From Bradyrhizobium sp. URHD0069 (GTDB lineage: Bacteria > Pseudomonadota > Alphaproteobacteria > Rhizobiales > Xanthobacteraceae), in assembly GCF_000701345.1 (NCBI RefSeq), contig NZ_JNIJ01000021.1:62001-126000 (forward strand): DNA of 64,000 bases, in the 5' to 3' direction. Of this stretch, positions 1-8,845 are shown in pieces. The position numbers were made by a program, and so were the translations under genes. The notes below the pieces were generated by a model that was given only the letters and a program-made list of their open reading frames with translations, was not told the origin of the DNA and did not search any database. How positions within the stretch are numbered: position 1 is the first letter of the stretch; the number at the start of each line of letters is the position of its first letter.

Positions 1-945
1 ATTAATGCCGAACTCACCGATATTGTAGGCAACATCTCTATTTGGGCCCAAAGATATGAAGGATCGACCAACGATCTGTTCGAGTTTCAGGACCGCATAG
101 CCGGCGGTATTTTGGCATCGATCGAGCCGCGTGTGCGTGCGGTAGAGACGGCGCGTGTCGGTGATCGCCCGACGGAGAGCCTGGACGCATATCACTGTGT
201 GCTGCGGGCAATGTCCCTGCTCTATCATTTCACGCAGGAAAGCTACCGCGAGGCAGGCGAACTCCTTGAGCGTGCCATCGCGCTCGATCCATCCTACGCG
301 CAGGCGTATGCGCATCTCGGATGGTGGCTCAATTTCCGCATCGGCGAAGGCTGGTCTCAGGATCCTGAAGCCGACAAGGCGCGCGCGCTCTCGGTTTCGC
401 AACGAGCCATCGAGCTCGACCGCGAGGATCCGTTTGCGCTTGCCGTCGCCGGGCACCTTCTTTCGTTCCTCGGCAGGAATCCGGAGGACGCGCTCGACCT
501 TTTCAATGAGGCCTTGGCGCTCAACCAGAACTCGGCGTTCGCCTGGGGTTTGAGTGCCCTGACACTTGCATATCTGGGCCGTGCCGACGAAGCCTCGGAA
601 CGATTGCAAAACGTCTGGCGTCTCAATCCTTTCGATCCGCTAAACTTCTATTTCTGGATCGTGGCCGGCATTGCCGAGTTTGTGGCCGGCCGATACAATG
701 AGGCGATCGTGTGGCTGCGCAAAAGCAGGCGCGCGAATCCAAGATTTGTTGCCTGCCTGCGGATGTTGGCGGCGTCGCTGGCGATTTCGGGCGATGAAGC
801 AGGAGCGCACGCGATTGCTCGAGAACTTCTGGCGATGGATCCGTCGTTTCGAGTTTCGACATTTGTTTCCTGGTATCCGCTGCGGCGGCCAGACGATCTG
901 TCGCGTCTAGCGAAGGCATTACTCGCCGCCGGCGTACCGGAATAG
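1..945 (+). CDS. TPR-repeat protein, C-terminal part (5' end outside window)
   Basis: The frame is open from base 1, so the true start lies upstream. The first codons read INAELTDIVGNISIWAQRYE, then a segment like the ligand/TPR half of rhizobial adenylate-cyclase-type regulators, where a CadC/TolB-like region with the pattern W-x-x-R-(Y/F)-(D/E) precedes tetratricopeptide repeats. The rest is alpha-helical TPR sequence: a unit ending in LDPSYAQAYAHLGWW, then LDREDPFALAVAGHLL, LNQNSAFAWGLSALTLAYLG and MDPSF units. The role is probably protein-protein interaction in a signalling protein. The catalytic domain, if any, is outside the window, so the cyclase link is inference. The stop lies 37 bases before the next gene, which could be co-transcribed. 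Confidence 0.75.
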   Translation: MNAELTDIVGNISIWAQRYEGSTNDLFEFQDRIAGGILASIEPRVRAVETARVGDRPTESLDAYHCVLRAMSLLYHFTQESYREAGELLERAIALDPSYAQAYAHLGWWLNFRIGEGWSQDPEADKARALSVSQRAIELDREDPFALAVAGHLLSFLGRNPEDALDLFNEALALNQNSAFAWGLSALTLAYLGRADEASERLQNVWRLNPFDPLNFYFWIVAGIAEFVAGRYNEAIVWLRKSRRANPRFVACLRMLAASLAISGDEAGAHAIARELLAMDPSFRVSTFVSWYPLRRPDDLSRLAKALLAAGVPE

Positions 946-982
946 ACGAATTGCAAGCCGAAGCATTTAGGGAGGGCGTGAT

Positions 983-2302
983 ATGGGCGCAGGTGCGGGA
1001 GCAGGTGCAGGTGCCGGAGCCGGAGCAGGTGCGGGTGCGGGTGCAGGAGCGGGTGCAGGAGCAGGCGCAGGAGCAGGCGCGGGCGCAGGCGCGGGCGCAG
1101 GCGCGGGCGCAGGAGCGGGCGCGGGTGCAGGAGCGGGCGCGGGTGCGGGAGCCGGTGCGGGAGCCGGTGCGGGTGCGGGAGCCGGTATCGGTACCGCTCG
1201 CAGCTATTATGCGACGCCCTGGGATTTGCGCTATCGACCGTGGACGCTAGATTTTACACCGGACGACGCGGGTGTTCCGGCCTTCCCGTTCGAAGAGGTT
1301 ATCAATCCTTATCAAGTCGATGCGAGTGGCAACGACGCATTCATTGAATGGACGACCGGGGATTGGGACCCCGCCTTACGGTTCTGGACGCTGCCTTACG
1401 ATCCGCAACTCACCCAATGGCTGCTTTCGGTTGATCCCTCCCGGCCCTCGATCATGGTGGCCCGCGAATTCGGCGGACAACCAACGCGTTGGCAGTTTTC
1501 GCGGACGCAATTAATCGGCAACGGCTGGCTCGAAGCAGAAGATCTGATATGGCAGCCAGACCCCAACCTGGCGGGCACTCCTGGATGGCCGGGCGCAAAG
1601 ACCGCGGCCTGGGGTCGCGTTCGCGCCGAGATCGAAGAGCTGCAACAACTCATGGAGGACGATCGCGAACGCTATCTCCCAGAGATCGACATTCAAGCTG
1701 ACGGCTTGGCTGACTACTTCATCAGCTTTCTTGGTGCCAGCGAAGAGCGCCATCCCTGGACCATCGAATACATGAGTTGTGGAATGGCGCTCGGCAATAT
1801 CGCCTACATGTTCTACAAGCAACGGTTCAAGCGCCCCCGCCCCTCAGTTTTGTGCCCTGGTCTTATCCCGCCATTCGGTCCCCCGGCGCATCCGGCTTTT
1901 CCGAGTGGGCATTCGTTTCTCGGCCATCTGCTCGCGCTAATGCTCCTGGAGATTCCGGCAATCCGTCAACGCTACGGTCTTTTCAACGTGTTCGATGGCT
2001 CGCCTGGCAGGCCGATCAATCCAAATCCGCCCCCACCAGGTGGCGGTGCACCGCCGACCAATCCTCTCTACGGACGGGACGAGATCAAATCGCCTATGCT
2101 CTGGTTGTCTCAACGGTTAGCGAAAAACCGTGAGCGCCTTGGCGTTCACTACTTTTCGGACTCAACTGGTAGCCGGCACTTGGCCGGCGGAATCTGGCGC
2201 GCGTTGTTCCACGAAACGAACCCCAACAACCGTATCGAGTGTCCGACCCTAAGCGGCGTACTGGCCAAAGCCACGGCCGAGTGGCCAACAAAGCTGCCTT
2301 AG
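983..2302 (+). CDS. Vanadium-dependent haloperoxidase / PAP2-fold enzyme with Gly-Ala repeat N terminus
   Basis: 439 residues. The ATG at 983 follows a good ribosome-binding site (GGGAGGG, about 970-976). Residues 2-68 are alternating Gly-Ala; the globular domain follows. Three motifs of the vanadium haloperoxidase/type-2 phosphatidic acid phosphatase fold are intact and in order: KxxxxxxRP (K279, R286), PSGH (S308-G309-H310) and (S/N)RxxxxxHxxxD (R383, H389, D393). In the family these hold vanadate or phosphate, with the second His as the axial ligand or nucleophile. No signal peptide or membrane segment is visible. Length and a soluble look favour a haloperoxidase over a lipid phosphatase, but oxidation of halide versus removal of phosphate cannot be told apart by eye. 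The Gly-Ala tract is very unusual for this family. Confidence 0.82.
   Translation: MGAGAGAGAGAGAGAGAGAGAGAGAGAGAGAGAGAGAGAGAGAGAGAGAGAGAGAGAGAGAGAGAGAGIGTARSYYATPWDLRYRPWTLDFTPDDAGVPAFPFEEVINPYQVDASGNDAFIEWTTGDWDPALRFWTLPYDPQLTQWLLSVDPSRPSIMVAREFGGQPTRWQFSRTQLIGNGWLEAEDLIWQPDPNLAGTPGWPGAKTAAWGRVRAEIEELQQLMEDDRERYLPEIDIQADGLADYFISFLGASEERHPWTIEYMSCGMALGNIAYMFYKQRFKRPRPSVLCPGLIPPFGPPAHPAFPSGHSFLGHLLALMLLEIPAIRQRYGLFNVFDGSPGRPINPNPPPPGGGAPPTNPLYGRDEIKSPMLWLSQRLAKNRERLGVHYFSDSTGSRHLAGGIWRALFHETNPNNRIECPTLSGVLAKATAEWPTKLP
986..1186 (+). repeat. In-frame (GGN GCN)n hexanucleotide tract encoding (Gly-Ala)33-Gly
   Basis: 201 bases made only of alternating glycine (GGN) and alanine (GCN) codons, directly after the start codon. 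Third positions vary (gca, gcg, gcc; ggt, gga, ggc), so the amino-acid pattern is kept more strictly than the DNA repeat. This suggests selection on the peptide. Because the unit is 6 bp, slippage would change length without breaking the frame. The peptide resembles silk-type or low-complexity linkers. Confidence 0.95.
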
Positions 2303-2318
2303 CCGAGCAGCGCAGCGG

Positions 2319-5075
2319 TCAGTTGTGCTTGAGCACGCACAGAGCGAGATTGTTGTCGCTTGCGACCAGATCCTTGAGGTCGGTCTCGAGGTAGCTGCAG
2401 GGAAGACCCGTCACCGGATCGGTATTCGCAGCGTCGGCACTGCACGTCGCCTGCGCCAGAATCAGATACCGTTTTGCCGGCGGTGTATGCGTGAACGGTC
2501 CGAAGGTCTTCTCTCCGCCTGCGGCGATGGATTGGCCGCCACTGGCCGACGGATTACACCGCTTCCATCCTGCCCCACGGTGCCACGTCGGTGGCTCCGT
2601 GTTTTTCGGCCATTCGCGATACCAAGCGCTAACCCTCACATTGGCGGCAGTTTGACTTCCTCGATTGCCGACTTTCACGCGGATGTTGTTGCCTTGCACA
2701 ATGATAGTGGATGGTGACTGCCAGGCGGGTGCCGGATCGCCACCTCGCTGATTGCGATCCCATTCAAGGGAGATCGGCACGTAATTGCCCGGACCGTAGT
2801 CGCTGCTGCCGTTTGGCGTGGCATCCACCAGCGGCCGGCCATCAGCAATGTAGACATCCACCGGCGGAGGCATTCCCGGCGCATTGGTAATGACGCCTGC
2901 GGGTGTGTATAGCCCTTGGGCCTCGAAGGCCCAGCGTATTACTTTGTGCGCGCACCCGCCGACTCTTTCAAATGTATCACCGTTCACGGAAGGATAAGTC
3001 ACGTTCCAGACCTGCGTGCCGATGTCAGCGTCAACTAACTCAGAAACGAAATCATCAGGATTATTGCCTGCTACAATTCCGGTCGTCCCCATAAGCTGGA
3101 CCGCGCGAAGAATAAGGTAGACCGTATAGTGCGAGGCGCGCTCGCGGAAATGTTCGTCGGCATCTGCTGAACCGAACTTCTTGGTGTCGCCACCGAGGCA
3201 TCGATAAAGCCGGAACAGTGACGACGACAGGATCTGCTCGCTCCGATAAGCTTTGCGACGTTGCGGTGTAACATATGGCGCATGCGACAGTGCGCTGTGC
3301 ATCGTGCCGCCCCAGCTCCAGCCGTGCCCAACACAGCGATCATGACGACGCGGGATAAACACCCACGGAAAGGTTAGTCCCCGAGAGTTTGGATCTAAGG
3401 CCAGCTTTGAGAGGGGGTCCATGGCGATGGCTGCCAAAGCATCACCGGCACTGTGAGCGAAGCGGAATTCCAATTCGCCGATTGACGCCATCAGAATAAC
3501 ATGTCCGATCTCGTGCCAAATCCAGCGCGCGTCGGCAGCGATGCCAAGCGGCGCGGCCTGCGAGCGATCCTCGCCGTTCCAAGGTTTTCGCTCGCGGTGC
3601 CGCAGGTTGGCGAGCGCAAGATGCATTTCCAAGCCCGGGCGCTGGCCTAGCGTCATCGGGCCCGCTGCGTCCGTCGGCCAGCCGTCTGGAATGACCCGGG
3701 CATTGACGACCTGGCCGTCCTTTCCCGGACCAGGCTCGACACCCGAGCGATACGCGACCTTGAGCGGCAGCTTCGCAACACGGAAATAGGCGTTGACGTC
3801 GATGCCATAGGCATCCAGACGATCGAAAAAGTCTTTAACATTGCGGAACGCGCTAACGGCGCTGAAATCATTGCTGCGGATTTCGGGCCCGGATCCAGGC
3901 AAATCGGCCACCCTTGGATCGCCAGCCACACTACCTTGGTCGGCAAGAACGAAGCGAGGCGCCACCGTTGCCCGCATGGTTTCCGGCACGCCCAATCGTA
4001 GCGGCACGTTGCGCTTGGTCCCGAGCTTGGCAGGCCCGCGGAAGCTCCCCAGGTCCTTTTCCGAGCGGGTGGGGCGTCGCTTGCGACAATCTTGAGGTGA
4101 CCCACACGACGCCGGATCAATCGGAAACAGCTGCGCTTCTCCGGGCCTTGCATCGGCAAAAAGCCTAGCCTTCCGGATGGAAGTAGGCCCTTCCACGGAC
4201 TTCCCTTCGGCCGAGACTATTTCCGTGGCCACGAAGAAATAGGGATAGTCCCGAACGTGACGACGTGTCGTGGCTTCATCGTCGCCCAGCGGACTCTTGA
4301 ATCTCCCCGTTCCACGTCGTTCGACCTTCCAATTGTTTCCGTCAATGCGTGTAATCCGCAGCCTGCGGGTTTTGACATCATCCAGACTTAGGCGTTTTGA
4401 TATGTCATCGTTTGTCAGAAAATTACCGATGAAGGCTTTGCTCTGTTTTGACCAATCCTCACTAAACACTCCCATCCTCTGATGTTCGCCAAACGGGAGC
4501 GAAGCCGACATTCCGGTAATGCGAACGTCGAATTCCGTTCCTTGCTTGGTGACCCTGCGCTCGCTCGCATGCAGGACAACCCGCAGCCCGAAACCGGAGC
4601 CCAGAACCTGATCTTGTATTTTTTCGGACGCCATCAAAATGACCGTCTGTTCCGGCAGAGCCTTGCCTTCAGCTGAAAAACGCTCCGCGCGGAACGAGAC
4701 AAACGGATCGGCCGGAGTCTGCTCGTCCTCAAAATTTGAGGGAGGCCACTGGATCGGCAACCATCCGAACGCCGAGGCTAGCCGCGGGTTGATTTTCGTA
4801 GAGCTAAGAGCCCGAAGCCACTCCTCGGGAAGCTCAAGCCGAGGCTGAATATCAGTAAGTTTGGTTGCACGCTCAAGGTAGGCGAACGCTAACGCCCGCA
4901 AAGCCCGATCACTGAAATCTTTCACAACCCCCGTGAAAGGCGCGGTGGGATGCCGCAACAGAAGAGTGGTCGGCGCAGAATCTTTCGGATCGACCCACCG
5001 CTGACTCCAAACCGCATATTTGCCGGGATTCCAGACCGGATGATCGCCTTTCCGCGAAGCAGGCTTTCTTGCCAT
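2319..5075 (-). CDS. Large HEIGH-motif zinc metallopeptidase-like protein with C-terminal CARDB-like domain
   Basis: 918 residues from the ATG at 5075, chosen because AGGGAG lies 8 bases upstream; an in-frame start at 5207 has no such site. HEIGH (H521, E522, H525) is a zinc-peptidase motif, followed about 16 residues later by a conserved-looking HSAGD and then RRHDR and GWSWGG. I recall this combination from uncharacterised bacterial proteins annotated only as peptidase-like. The last 130 residues, with the pattern VKVGNRGSQTAANVRV and ending in a DNNLA motif, look like a CARDB-type beta-sandwich. No signal peptide is obvious at the N terminus (basic MARKPASRK start). It lies downstream of a secreted protease on the same strand (155-base gap). 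Substrate unknown. Confidence 0.7.
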   Translation of the reverse strand: MARKPASRKGDHPVWNPGKYAVWSQRWVDPKDSAPTTLLLRHPTAPFTGVVKDFSDRALRALAFAYLERATKLTDIQPRLELPEEWLRALSSTKINPRLASAFGWLPIQWPPSNFEDEQTPADPFVSFRAERFSAEGKALPEQTVILMASEKIQDQVLGSGFGLRVVLHASERRVTKQGTEFDVRITGMSASLPFGEHQRMGVFSEDWSKQSKAFIGNFLTNDDISKRLSLDDVKTRRLRITRIDGNNWKVERRGTGRFKSPLGDDEATTRRHVRDYPYFFVATEIVSAEGKSVEGPTSIRKARLFADARPGEAQLFPIDPASCGSPQDCRKRRPTRSEKDLGSFRGPAKLGTKRNVPLRLGVPETMRATVAPRFVLADQGSVAGDPRVADLPGSGPEIRSNDFSAVSAFRNVKDFFDRLDAYGIDVNAYFRVAKLPLKVAYRSGVEPGPGKDGQVVNARVIPDGWPTDAAGPMTLGQRPGLEMHLALANLRHRERKPWNGEDRSQAAPLGIAADARWIWHEIGHVILMASIGELEFRFAHSAGDALAAIAMDPLSKLALDPNSRGLTFPWVFIPRRHDRCVGHGWSWGGTMHSALSHAPYVTPQRRKAYRSEQILSSSLFRLYRCLGGDTKKFGSADADEHFRERASHYTVYLILRAVQLMGTTGIVAGNNPDDFVSELVDADIGTQVWNVTYPSVNGDTFERVGGCAHKVIRWAFEAQGLYTPAGVITNAPGMPPPVDVYIADGRPLVDATPNGSSDYGPGNYVPISLEWDRNQRGGDPAPAWQSPSTIIVQGNNIRVKVGNRGSQTAANVRVSAWYREWPKNTEPPTWHRGAGWKRCNPSASGGQSIAAGGEKTFGPFTHTPPAKRYLILAQATCSADAANTDPVTGLPCSYLETDLKDLVASDNNLALCVLKHN

Positions 5076-5230
5076 CGGCAATTCTCCCTGTCTGCCGGCA
5101 CGGTCGCTGATTGCGACGGCCTCGTTTCGCTTATTCCCCGGTAGTGGGGCCAACTCTATCCCAAATGGCACGACTCGGCGATAGGCGGCTGGGCTGGGTG
5201 AGTGCATTGCACCAGATCAACCCGCAGAAC

Positions 5231-5992
5231 TCACAGCCCTGAACCCCATTGCCGCGCGGTCTGCAAGATCCAGTCGCGGTAAAGCGTGAGCGGGGTGACG
5301 CCGGTCAATCCGCCGCAGCCCGCAGAGCCGTTCGGTCCTGTCGACCAGCTGACGACGCCGACGATGGCGGGTCCGCCATGCCGATCCTCAAATACCGGTC
5401 CGCCGGAATCTCCGGTGCAGGCGCCAAGTCCGAGACGAGCGCCCTGCCCGACCGGATCGACCAGGCGAATCTGCAACGTGCCTGGCTGGCCGGTGACGAC
5501 AAGGCCGGCCACGCGTACGGTCCCACCAGTGCCGCCCTCACCACGGATGGTCACGCCGATGCCGGCGATGGTGAAGCGGCTGCCGCCGACGATTGGAATC
5601 TGAGGCGCTCCGAGCACTGCTGCAGTTTTTCCGTTAGGGCTCGTTTCGAGCTGCAGCAACGCCACATCGGCGGTGGCGCGATGGTCCGTCATCGCCTGGA
5701 TATTGAACGCGGGATGAATGGCGACGTTCTTCACGTCTTGCAGCTGCGGCTGCCGGTCTGTGCCATATTCGACGATCTTGTAGACCGCGCCGGGCTGCAC
5801 GCAATGCGCCGCCGTCAACACAAGCTTGGGTGCAATCAAGGCGCCGGTGCAGAAATTGCCGCGTGCGCCGACAATGGTGATGACCGAGCGGCCGATGCCC
5901 TCGGCAGACGGCACCCCTCCGCCGACGATGGCGTAAGCGGGCACGGAGAGGAGCAGCGCGAGGGCCGCAATCACTAGGGCTAAGATGTTCAT
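5231..5992 (-). CDS. Secreted trypsin-fold (S1) serine protease
   Basis: 253 residues from the ATG at 5992; a TTG at 6028 is a weaker alternative. A clear signal peptide (residues 1-21, hydrophobic core, ending AYA) is followed at once by IVGGG. The catalytic triad is present: H63 (TAAHC), D109 (ADVALLQL) and S196 (GDSGGP). The residue at the base of the S1 pocket, six before the catalytic serine, is Gly rather than the Asp of trypsin, so Arg/Lys specificity is not expected. In this family the free Ile-Val N terminus forms the active site. Here signal-peptide cleavage itself would produce it, with no propeptide. Probably periplasmic or extracellular. It is divergent from the HAD gene and upstream of the metallopeptidase-like gene. 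Confidence 0.87.
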   Translation of the reverse strand: MNILALVIAALALLLSVPAYAIVGGGVPSAEGIGRSVITIVGARGNFCTGALIAPKLVLTAAHCVQPGAVYKIVEYGTDRQPQLQDVKNVAIHPAFNIQAMTDHRATADVALLQLETSPNGKTAAVLGAPQIPIVGGSRFTIAGIGVTIRGEGGTGGTVRVAGLVVTGQPGTLQIRLVDPVGQGARLGLGACTGDSGGPVFEDRHGGPAIVGVVSWSTGPNGSAGCGGLTGVTPLTLYRDWILQTARQWGSGL

Positions 5993-6105
5993 CGGAACAG
6001 AAATAGCCCGCACCGCGGTGATCGCCAAGTGACTATACGGACTGGCCCTCGCGCGAGCACCGTGTTAGCCGTCTGCAAAATCGCGTTGCTGCCGGCAGGG
6101 AAGTA

Positions 6106-6738
6106 ATGATCGAAGCAGTCATCTGGGATTTCGGTGGGGTGTTCACCAGTTCGCCCTTTGAGGCTTTTGCGCGGTTTGAGACCGAACGCGGGCTGCCCGC
6201 CGATATCATCAGGCGCAGCAATGCCGCCAATCATCTGGAGAATGCCTGGGCGAAATTCGAACGCGCCGAAGTGGACGTTGAGGCGTTCGATCAATTGTTC
6301 GCGGCGGAATCGCTGGCCTTGGGAGCCGAAGTTCGCGGCAAGGATGTCTTGCCGCTTCTCGCGGGAGATTTGCGGCCTGACATGGCCGCGGCGTTCAAGC
6401 GGATAGCCGCCAAATTCAAGACCGGCTGCATCACCAATAATCTTTCGGCCAACGCCATCGGTAGCCTCGGCGGCCGATCGATCTATGTTGCCGAGGTGAT
6501 GGCGCTGTTCGATCACGTGATCGAGTCGGCCAAGATCGGCTTAAGGAAGCCCGACCCGCGCATTTTTCAGATGATGGTCGAGGCGCTTCACGTCGATCCC
6601 AGACGCTGCGTCTATCTCGATGATCTGGGCGTCAATCTGAAACCAGCGCGCGACATGGGCATGACTACCATCAAGGTGCTCAATGCTCCACAAGCCATTG
6701 CCGAACTCGAAGCGGCGACGGGGCTACCGCTCAGATAA
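6106..6738 (+). CDS. HAD-superfamily hydrolase (subfamily IA)
   Basis: 210 residues; ATG preceded by AGGGAAG. The four HAD motifs are visible: motif I WDFGGV (nucleophile Asp8; the usual second Asp is Gly), motif II Thr in CITNN, motif III Lys in GLRKPDPRIF, and motif IV LDD in VYLDDLGVN. The DxGGV form of motif I resembles the N-terminal domain of mammalian soluble epoxide hydrolase and many bacterial HAD-IA proteins of unknown substrate. The alpha-helical cap follows motif I, as in type C1. Likely a cytosolic phosphatase or dehalogenase-like enzyme; the substrate cannot be read. It converges with the methylthioadenosine operon, with 37 bases between the stops. Confidence 0.85.
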   Translation: MIEAVIWDFGGVFTSSPFEAFARFETERGLPADIIRRSNAANHLENAWAKFERAEVDVEAFDQLFAAESLALGAEVRGKDVLPLLAGDLRPDMAAAFKRIAAKFKTGCITNNLSANAIGSLGGRSIYVAEVMALFDHVIESAKIGLRKPDPRIFQMMVEALHVDPRRCVYLDDLGVNLKPARDMGMTTIKVLNAPQAIAELEAATGLPLR

Positions 6739-6775
6739 TCGCGAGGGCCGCCGCTGGTCGCACGAATCTGCCTCG

Positions 6776-8830
6776 TCAGCGCAGCGCGGCGGCGATGTTG
6801 CCGCCATCGACGGTGGTCACGTCGGCGGTGGTCTTGAGCGCCAGCGCTTGGGCCAGAAATGCCTGGGCGACATCTTCGGCCGCTACTTCCCGGCCGAGAA
6901 GGTTGCCCCGCATGTAAGCCTGTTCGCTGACGCCACGCGACGTCGAACGTGACGCGATCATCGCTTCGGTGAGGAGACCGGAACGGATGCGATCGGCATT
7001 GACGGCGTTGGCGCGAATGCCTTCGCTGCCGTAATCGAGCGCGTATTGCCGCACCAGAAACAGCGTCGCCGCCTTCGGCAAACCATAAGGGCCGAAATCG
7101 GGTCCGGGATTGACGGCCTGTTTGGAAACATTGAACAGCAGGCAGCCGCCGGTGCCCTGCACCCGCATGATCTTGACGGCGGCCTGCGCCACGCGTTGGT
7201 GACCGTAGAAATTCAGCTCAAAGCTCTGCCGCAGCACCGCCTCGTCAACCTCGCCGATGCGCCCCTGCCAGGCGGCCCCGGCGTTCGACACCGCTATGTC
7301 GACCCCGCCGAACGCCGACACCACTTGCGCGAATGCTTCCCGCACCGATGCAGCCTCGGTAACATCGCAGCGAATGCCAAGCGCCGCGCCACCGATCGAT
7401 CTGGCTTTCGCCTGCGCGGCGGCCTCATCGACATCCAGCAGAGCCACTTCGGCGCCGGCCGCTGCGAACGCTTTCGCCGTTGCAAAGCCGATCGCACCGG
7501 CGGCGCCGGTGATGACGGCAACCTGTCCCGCAAGCGGCAGTTCCTTGGCGCCGCCCAGTTTCGCCTGCTCGAGCGACCAGTATTCGACATCGAACAGATC
7601 GGATTCCGGCAGCGGTTCAAAGCGGCCGACCGCTTCGGCATCGGTGATGGTGGCGATTGCAGCCTCGGCCAAGTCAGCGGCAATTTTGGCGTCCTTCTTG
7701 CTTCGGCCGAGCCCGAACAGTCCGACGCCGGGCACCAGCACCACCCGCGGCATCGGATCGAGCATGGTTTTGATCCCGCCGACGCGGGCATTATTGCGGG
7801 TGAAATAGTCCTGGTAGCGCTCGCCGAATGCCGCGACAGCATCACGAACCGCGTCCTTGAAACGAGCGAGTTCTCCCTGTTCGGGTGCGGCGACAACGAG
7901 CGGCCGATTCTTGATGCGGATATTGTGATCCGGCGTCACCACGCCGGCCTGGCCGTAGCGCGCTACGTCAGCACCGTTGACAAAATTCATCACCGCATCC
8001 GATCCGCGGAAGTCGAGCACGAAGCGCTTCCAGGCGCCGTCGGCTTTGCCGTCTGGCAAGCTGCAGGCCCCACGGATGATTGGCGCCACCTCTGCTACCG
8101 GTGCAGGACGCGCCGGAAGCTTTGCGCTGATGAAAACCGGCTTGCGCTGCCTGGCCAGCCGCTCTTCGGCCAATGTCACCAGCGCGATCATGCGCTCGTA
8201 AGCTTGCCGCGCGTCGGCGCCGAAGCTGAAGATGCCGTGCTTGACCAGGATCAGCCCTTCGACGGAGGGATCCGCATCGAACACCTCCGCGGCAGCCTTT
8301 GCGAGACCAAAACCCGGCATGAGGTAGGGCACGTAACCGACGCGCGCGCCGTAGACCTCGCGGCACAACGCTTCGCCGTCAGGCTGATCGGTGAGCGCGA
8401 GCAACGCCGTAGAATGGGTGTGGTCGACGAATTTGTGCGGAATGAACGCGTGCAGCAACGCCTCGACCGATGGATTCGGGGCCGAAGGCTCGATCAGATT
8501 GGCACGCTGCAACCGCACCATTTCCTCGTCGGAAAGTGTTTCGCGGGCGCGCAGTTTCAGGAGCGGCGCGAGCCGCACCGCCGGCAGGCCCGCCGGTTCG
8601 ATGGAGCCCATATCCCAGCCGGAACCTTTGACGCAGAGAACATCGACCGCATCACCGTTGAGATCGGCGATGCACGTCTTCACCGAGGTGTTGCCACCAC
8701 CGTGCAGCACCAGACGCGGATCCCTGCCCAACAGACGCGTGGTGTAGACCCTGAGCGCCAGATCGCGGCCGAGACTTGCGAAGCGGGCGATCGCATCATC
8801 GGCGTCGCGGTCGGTCCAGGCACTCTGCAT
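6776..8830 (-). CDS. Bifunctional class II aldolase / short-chain dehydrogenase, probable 5-(methylthio)ribulose-1-phosphate aldolase fusion
   Basis: 684 residues. The N-terminal ~400 residues are a class II (AraD/FucA/RhaD-type) aldolase with the GGGNTSVK substrate loop, the zinc motif HTH in DHTHSTALL, and a later HG in VKHGIFSFG. Residues ~425-684 are a short-chain dehydrogenase with TGAAGAIG (NAD(P) binding), SNAG, a Ser and YGLPK (YxxxK). Such fusions are often named rhamnulose-1-phosphate aldolase/alcohol dehydrogenase. Here it is third in an operon after mtnP and mtnA (15-base gap). That placement points to cleavage of methylthioribulose-1-phosphate to DHAP and 2-(methylthio)acetaldehyde, as known for the DHAP shunt, with the SDR domain acting on the aldehyde. 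The domain calls are firm; the substrate is inference. Confidence 0.82.
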   Translation of the reverse strand: MQSAWTDRDADDAIARFASLGRDLALRVYTTRLLGRDPRLVLHGGGNTSVKTCIADLNGDAVDVLCVKGSGWDMGSIEPAGLPAVRLAPLLKLRARETLSDEEMVRLQRANLIEPSAPNPSVEALLHAFIPHKFVDHTHSTALLALTDQPDGEALCREVYGARVGYVPYLMPGFGLAKAAAEVFDADPSVEGLILVKHGIFSFGADARQAYERMIALVTLAEERLARQRKPVFISAKLPARPAPVAEVAPIIRGACSLPDGKADGAWKRFVLDFRGSDAVMNFVNGADVARYGQAGVVTPDHNIRIKNRPLVVAAPEQGELARFKDAVRDAVAAFGERYQDYFTRNNARVGGIKTMLDPMPRVVLVPGVGLFGLGRSKKDAKIAADLAEAAIATITDAEAVGRFEPLPESDLFDVEYWSLEQAKLGGAKELPLAGQVAVITGAAGAIGFATAKAFAAAGAEVALLDVDEAAAQAKARSIGGAALGIRCDVTEAASVREAFAQVVSAFGGVDIAVSNAGAAWQGRIGEVDEAVLRQSFELNFYGHQRVAQAAVKIMRVQGTGGCLLFNVSKQAVNPGPDFGPYGLPKAATLFLVRQYALDYGSEGIRANAVNADRIRSGLLTEAMIASRSTSRGVSEQAYMRGNLLGREVAAEDVAQAFLAQALALKTTADVTTVDGGNIAAALR

Positions 8831-8845
8831 GCGCTTCTTTCTTCG

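Noticed and set aside
951..1250. Gln/Arg/Val-rich frame overlapping the Gly-Ala repeat
   Set aside because: It is the same hexanucleotide repeat read in another frame, with no ribosome-binding site.
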